Source: Bog-756 sp963756515 (GTDB lineage: Bacteria > Actinomycetota > Acidimicrobiia > Acidimicrobiales > RAAP-2). Taken from it: 64,000 nt of DNA. Shown in pieces: positions 60,121 through 64,000 of this stretch. Location: the NCBI GenBank assembly GCA_963756515.1, contig CAVWNV010000002.1:372001-436000 (forward strand), read 5' to 3'. Position numbers and translations under genes: made by a program. Each line of letters opens with the position of its first letter. Position 1 is the first letter of the stretch. The notes under the pieces were generated by a model. That model did no database searches and had not been told where the DNA came from. It was given only the letters and a program-made list of their open reading frames with translations.

Positions 60121-60438
60121 ATGATTGGGGTGGACAGCTCCGAGACCGTGGCCCGGGGATGGACGCCCGCGGGACCAGGTTTCGTCTCCGTCTTGGGCAC
60201 CGCCGCCGCTGCGGTCATCGCCGCCGTTCTCTTGGCCGGTGCCCTGGTCGTGACGGCCTCGCTCGTCCTGGTGGCCATCGTGGCCTGTCTGTGTGCGGTG
60301 GCCTTCCGCGGTGCTCGGCGCGCTCTTGTCCCCCGGTCTCGCCTCCGGTACGTGGGCCGGCCAGAGCCGCCCCGGCGTCAGGTGATCGAGGGCACGGCGA
60401 CGGTCGTCCGGACGACCGAGCCTCACTCCCGACCCTGA
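60121..60438 (+). CDS. small two-helix membrane protein
   Basis: 105 residues (GTG 60112 also possible). An N-terminal soluble stretch, then hydrophobic FVSVLGTAAAAVIAAVLLAG and VVTASLVLVAIVACLCAVAF, and a basic, Pro-rich tail. It begins 11 bases after the YeaQ-like gene and is probably co-transcribed. No family recognised. Confidence 0.55.
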   Translation: MIGVDSSETVARGWTPAGPGFVSVLGTAAAAVIAAVLLAGALVVTASLVLVAIVACLCAVAFRGARRALVPRSRLRYVGRPEPPRRQVIEGTATVVRTTEPHSRP

Positions 60439-60528
60439 GTCCGGTCGGCGCCCCCACCTCAGTCTGCCGGTACCGCGCCGAACGCGGCACCGGTCATGTC
60501 TTGCCGGCCTCTGGCTCGGGGGTCGTGC

Positions 60529-60559
60529 GGGGTCACCACCTCGCCCCAATGGTGACCCC
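60529..60559. terminator. inverted repeat in intergenic DNA
   Basis: GGGGTCACCA and TGGTGACCCC are exact complements around an 11-base spacer, in the 340-bp gap 60439-60779, otherwise without a gene. It could end the preceding transcript or be a protein-binding site. There is no T-tract. Confidence 0.35.
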
Positions 60560-60779
60560 TCACGGCTACATGCGTTGCCGTCCCGCCGGGGCAACCGTGA
60601 ACAGCATCGGTGGGTTCCTGCCGGCACTGAAGGAGATAGGAGCTACCCGCTGAAGTGCAGGGCCTTCCCTCCGTCCGGGGCCTGGCGGCGGGGTGACTGG
60701 CTTGGGTCCCCGGAGCGTGAGCGGCGTCGGTGAGGACGGTAACATCGTCGTCAACACGCAGATGGCACCGGGGTCGCCC

Positions 60780-61052
60780 ATGTCGCTCTCCGAAGACCAC
60801 ATTCGACGGGCCGTCGACGAGGTCCTCGAACCGGTGTGGCCGGTCGAGGCCCGTCGGGCCGCCCGATCCTGGAACCTCGCCACTCTCGCTCGAGCCACGA
60901 CCGGCATCGTCGGAATCGGACTGCTCCTGACCGTCATACAGCTGATCGAAGGTCGCAGCTTCCCCTGGACGTTTCTCGCCTTCATGGCCGTTCTCACCAT
61001 GGCCGTCGCCTTCCACGCCGCCCGGGATCCCGAGCACCTGCGCCGCCAGTGA
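60780..61052 (+). CDS. small membrane protein
   Basis: 90 residues from ATG 60780 (the frame is open from 60693). A helical amphipathic N-terminus (SEDHIRRAVDEVLEPVWPVE) precedes two transmembrane segments (LARATTGIVGIGLLLTVIQL; FLAFMAVLTMAVAFHAA). No family recognised. Convergent with the LPFTG protein gene. Confidence 0.5.
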   Translation: MSLSEDHIRRAVDEVLEPVWPVEARRAARSWNLATLARATTGIVGIGLLLTVIQLIEGRSFPWTFLAFMAVLTMAVAFHAARDPEHLRRQ

Positions 61053-61088
61053 GCCGGTTGCCGGCGGGTCTCGCAACCCCTCTCCCCG

Positions 61089-61658
61089 TCAGTCGCCGAG
61101 CAGCCAGGCCAGGATCCTTCGACTCGTCAACACGACCCCGAGCCCCAGCATGAACAGTCCGCCGACGAGCAGTCCCTCCACCGGGGTGCCGGTGAACGGT
61201 AGGGTCACGAGCGTCGACCCTCCGAGTCCGGCCGCACCTGGGTTGGCCTGACTATCGACTACCGGACCCGACGCGATTGTGGGTGCGACCACGTGCCCCG
61301 AGGAGCAGGTGGCGATGGTGCGCTGGTGGCCGACGACCTTGTGCCAGTGCCCGGGAGTGCGGACCAGGGCATCGGCCTGAATCAACCCGCAGAAGCTGGG
61401 GTAGTTGACGACCAGGTCACCCGACGTGCCAACAGCCGCCCCGATGAGGGGAGTGCCGGTGACCCCGCGTTCGTCGACGAGCAGCATCCACTCACAGGCC
61501 GGGGCCTGTCGGACGGTGTGGCAGGACGGCACCGGGATGCTGAGAACCACCTGGTTGGAGGTGAAGGTGAATGCGGCGTGTGTTTCGGCGCCGGCAGCAC
61601 CCATGGGACCAATCAGCGCCACCAGCGCGACTCCCACTCCCACCAGGTACTTGCTCAC
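61089..61658 (-). CDS. exported protein with LPFTG sorting signal
   Basis: 189 residues. A signal peptide (about 1-24, ending AAGA) precedes a beta-rich domain with four Cys (PSCHTVRQAPACEW; SFCGLIQ; ATCSSG), a Ser/Gly-rich linker, LPFTG near residue 153, a transmembrane helix and the basic end TSRRILAWLLGD. The sorting motif, helix and Arg tail are the sortase-substrate arrangement, so the protein should be covalently anchored to peptidoglycan. No sortase is encoded in this window. Function of the mature domain is unknown. Confidence 0.8.
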   Translation of the reverse strand: MSKYLVGVGVALVALIGPMGAAGAETHAAFTFTSNQVVLSIPVPSCHTVRQAPACEWMLLVDERGVTGTPLIGAAVGTSGDLVVNYPSFCGLIQADALVRTPGHWHKVVGHQRTIATCSSGHVVAPTIASGPVVDSQANPGAAGLGGSTLVTLPFTGTPVEGLLVGGLFMLGLGVVLTSRRILAWLLGD

Positions 61659-61817
61659 GGGTTCACCAACCCAGGATCGTCGGCGGCTACCTCTGTCCAG
61701 CTTCTCGTCCCGGCGACGACGCTAGCGCTCCCACCAGCGATGGGACAGCGATGCCAGGCCGCTCTCCGTGTCCCGTGCCGGCCGTGTCCGGCGCTGCTCC
61801 ATCGGAGCGGCCGGTAC

Positions 61818-62597
61818 TCAGCGATCGCCTGTGCGCAGTTTGAACTGGGCTCCGGCCGGGTCGGTCACCGTCGCCATGCGGCCGTACGGGGTGTCGGTCG
61901 GTTCGGCCAGCACCGAGCCGCCGAGGGTGGCGACGAGGGCGGCCGACGAGTCCACGTCGTCAACTTCCCAGTACGTCATCCAGTGGGCCGGCACACCCTC
62001 GGGCAGCCAGCCCGCAGCCTCCATGATGCCGGCCAACTCGAGCTCGCCGCTGTGGTCGTTCAACGTCGTATAGCGGAACTCAGCGGTGTCACCGATCACG
62101 GTCATCTCCAGGTCGAACACCGAGTGATAGAACGAGACCGCACTGGCATGGTCCCGGGTGTACAGCTCGAACCAGCTCGGGGCGCCGTGCTCGGCCAGCA
62201 CGGTGAACCCGGGGAACGTGTCGGCCTGCCATATGCCGATGGTGGCGCCGGTCGGGTCGACGAAGACGCCCTGCGATCCCAGATCCGCTATCGGCATGGA
62301 CGGGACAGTGATCTGGGCCCCGGCGGCCTCGGCCATCTGAAGGATCCGGGAGACGTCGTCGGTATTGAGGTAGATCTTCCAGGAGTCGTTGGGCGGCATA
62401 TCGCCCATGGCCCCCATGGCCCCCGCCACGGGCACACCGTCCCGGGCGAACATGAAGTAGCCGCCGAACTCGGGGCTGGGCTCGAGCGCCTCCCAACCGA
62501 AGAGGTCGCAGTAGAACGTGCGGCTGCCTCCGACGTCGGAGGTCCACAGATCGGTCCAGCACGGCGCCCCGATCGGAGTCTGCTCTCGGATGGACAT
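61818..62597 (-). CDS. two-domain VOC (glyoxalase-like) protein
   Basis: 259 residues from ATG 62597 (GAGGAGAGG upstream). Two VOC domains are visible: residues about 10-120 (CWTDLWTSDVGGSRTFYCDL FGWE-type start, then VDPTGATIGIWQ) and about 130-250 (SWFELYTRDHASAVSFYHSV, VTDPAGAQFKL). This is the common actinobacterial tandem-VOC protein of unknown substrate, sometimes linked to hydroxylase or resistance functions. The stop is followed by non-coding DNA before the LPFTG gene. Confidence 0.88.
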   Translation of the reverse strand: MSIREQTPIGAPCWTDLWTSDVGGSRTFYCDLFGWEALEPSPEFGGYFMFARDGVPVAGAMGAMGDMPPNDSWKIYLNTDDVSRILQMAEAAGAQITVPSMPIADLGSQGVFVDPTGATIGIWQADTFPGFTVLAEHGAPSWFELYTRDHASAVSFYHSVFDLEMTVIGDTAEFRYTTLNDHSGELELAGIMEAAGWLPEGVPAHWMTYWEVDDVDSSAALVATLGGSVLAEPTDTPYGRMATVTDPAGAQFKLRTGDR

Positions 62598-62861
62598 GGC
62601 CTCTCCTCGGTGGTTCCTCAGCGGTTCGGTGCACGTTCGGCACTCCGAATCATGGCCCAATCCGGCCCGCTCCGCGCCCATTGTGTACCTGCCCGCGCCG
62701 GCGGAACCCGCCGCCCCTAGGGGTTCGGCGCCATGGTGAGCGGGATGATCTCGCCTCCGATCTTCGGCCGGGCCCGCGGTGTTCTGGTCGTGGTTCTGCC
62801 CTACGATCTGTCGGGCCGGGGTTCGACCCCGCCCAACCGGACGAAAGTGGGGGGACAGAAG

Positions 62862-63725
62862 ATGGGGCGAGTGAGCGGGACGCGACTGGCGGTCGCAGGG
62901 GTTGTCGGAGTGCTCGGGATCGGGACCGTCGCCGGCCTCGGCGGCATGGCCGGGGCTTCGGGCCCCTCACCAGCTGCACCGAGGTCTCATGCCTGGACCG
63001 AATCGAAGACGGCCGGACATGAGTCCGCCGGCGCGGTCACAACCGCGCACTTCAACTTCTCCGTGGCTCTCACCGGTCTGGCATCCGGGACAGTGACAGT
63101 GACCGGCTCGGGTCAGGCCGACGAGAGGAACCAAGCCGTCTCGCTGGACGTCAACATTCCTGCCGCGGCGGCCACGCTGATACCTGGGGGTTCGGCAACC
63201 CCTGAAACCGTCCAGGTCGTCCTGACCGGAGACACTGTCTACGCGGACATCCCCGGTCTGGCCACCCTCATCGGTGAGCCCTGGATCTCCGTGGCCCTGC
63301 CGTCCAAGACCGCCGCCCACCGCGGGGCGGACGGGACCAGGTTGGCGTCGGCGTTCGGCAACGTGGATGCCATCGTGGCCTTCGCCCAGGCCCATCACGC
63401 CACGGTTACGTCCCTGGGGAGCGCCACCGTGGACGGAGTACCGGCCGTCGGCCACAAGATCGTGGCCACGCTCTCGCCCAAGGGCCGGATCCACACGGTG
63501 ACGGCATCTCTCTGGTCCGGTGCATCCGACCGGCTCCTACAGGCCGACCTGACCACCTCGACAACGACCCCGGTGGGCCCAGTCGGCGTCTCGGCCGTGG
63601 TCAACCTGACGGGGTACGGCGCACCGGTGACGATTTCGGTGCCGCCGCCGTCGCAGGTGAAGGCCGTTCCCCTCTCGATGGTGGAGATGCTCCTCGGGAA
63701 GGGCCACGGCATCCCCCACCTCTGA
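62862..63725 (+). CDS. exported LppX/LprG-like protein
   Basis: 287 residues from ATG 62862 (GGGGGA upstream; earlier in-frame starts add a Pro-rich, unlikely stretch). A signal peptide (about 5-33) precedes a domain with FNFSVALTGLASGTVTVTGS, VSLDVNIPAAAATLIPGG and YADIPGLATLIGEPWISVAL, arranged like the LppX/LprAFG fold that carries lipids across the periplasm. No lipobox Cys is seen. Function inferred from fold resemblance only. Confidence 0.7.
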   Translation: MGRVSGTRLAVAGVVGVLGIGTVAGLGGMAGASGPSPAAPRSHAWTESKTAGHESAGAVTTAHFNFSVALTGLASGTVTVTGSGQADERNQAVSLDVNIPAAAATLIPGGSATPETVQVVLTGDTVYADIPGLATLIGEPWISVALPSKTAAHRGADGTRLASAFGNVDAIVAFAQAHHATVTSLGSATVDGVPAVGHKIVATLSPKGRIHTVTASLWSGASDRLLQADLTTSTTTPVGPVGVSAVVNLTGYGAPVTISVPPPSQVKAVPLSMVEMLLGKGHGIPHL

Positions 63726-63880
63726 CACCAGGGGGGGTGATCCGCCCCGACCCCGGTACTCCCAGCTCAAGAAGGCGATCACACCTGCCGATGCTGAGTG
63801 GGACTCGTGTCGCGGCGGCCTCACCCGATCCAGGCAGCCCCGCCGCGCGGAATCCGTAGGCAACCAGGGGAGTACCCGGC

Positions 63881-64000
63881 ATGAACACCGATGGGGGACA
63901 TCCTTACGGTTCGCTGCGCCTGGCCGCGTTGGTCATGACCTTGTCGCTGACCGTCTTGATCATGCTCGGAGCTGAAACGCCCGGTGCCGCGTCGGCCTCG
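63881..64000 (+). CDS. exported protein, 3' end outside window
   Basis: ATG 63881 (AGGGGAG upstream) opens a frame that is still open at the window edge (40 codons). The visible part is a signal peptide: short N-terminus, hydrophobic LAALVMTLSLTVLIMLG and an ETPGAASAS cleavage region. Product unknown. Confidence 0.6.
   Translation, partial: MNTDGGHPYGSLRLAALVMTLSLTVLIMLGAETPGAASAS

Overview
The window is high-GC DNA with dense coding on both strands, frequent GTG starts and ATGA/GTGA stop-start overlaps. It looks like a piece of an actinobacterial chromosome, most likely class Acidimicrobiia or a close relative. The pointers are two exported proteins built from 'GYWLVASDGG-F-FGDA' repeats, an F420-type LLM oxidoreductase, DUF2510-type membrane proteins, three ECF sigma factors and an actinobacterial LexA box. 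No rRNA operon, CRISPR array or complete insertion sequence was seen. Taxonomy is inferred from gene content only.

Left part (1-17.6 kb): the 3' end of a repeat-rich exported protein, a lipoprotein, a cupin, a DinB-like protein, a GNAT and an exported 3D/Ig-like protein. Then come a ClpC-N-domain protein carrying a ClpX-type zinc finger but no ATPase, a YbjQ-like protein, an ArsR-SRPBCC fusion, a parallel beta-helix exported protein and a TMEM175-like channel. An ECF sigma factor overlaps a membrane-anchored serpin. After a nonsense-riddled VOC pseudogene lie a Ni/Co permease divergent from a Fur-family regulator, a GAF-GGDEF-EAL protein and an SRAP/YedK protein.

Middle (17.6-32 kb): a CAT-anticodon tRNA followed by 22-bp tandem repeats, a four-gene run ending in an LLM oxidoreductase and a SnoaL-like protein, and an overlapping FAD oxidoreductase-DUF1365-cyclopropane synthase operon that probably modifies membrane fatty acids. 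Next are an SRPBCC-SDR protein, an uncharacterised 370-aa protein, an aldehyde dehydrogenase, an OafA-like acyltransferase, a lipoprotein pair and an inositol-phosphatase-like enzyme.

Island (31.93-39.73 kb): a tRNA-Val(TAC) gene is followed 7.7 kb later by an exact 48-bp copy of its 3' part, the signature of integration into a tRNA. The segment has no recognisable integrase and carries three large exported proteins: BNR-like repeats plus SGNH plus Ig, a Tat-exported phospholipase C, and a metalloprotease-like/TIG protein.

Right part (39.7-64 kb): a divergent SRPBCC/TetR pair sharing a perfect 40-bp palindrome, a DUF2510-DivIVA-like-DUF3592 protein, and a second GYWLVASDGG protein. A flavoprotein and a TetR gene precede a frameshifted MGT glycosyltransferase that contains an 8-bp tandem repeat. 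Further on are an ECF41-type sigma factor divergent from a carboxymuconolactone decarboxylase-like gene, with matching promoter motifs on both sides, a PadR/membrane-protein operon with a clear operator, and a third ECF sigma/membrane-partner pair. The end of the window holds many small stress-type or membrane proteins, a LexA box in front of a 73-aa gene, an LPFTG-anchored protein and two exported proteins, the last cut by the window edge.
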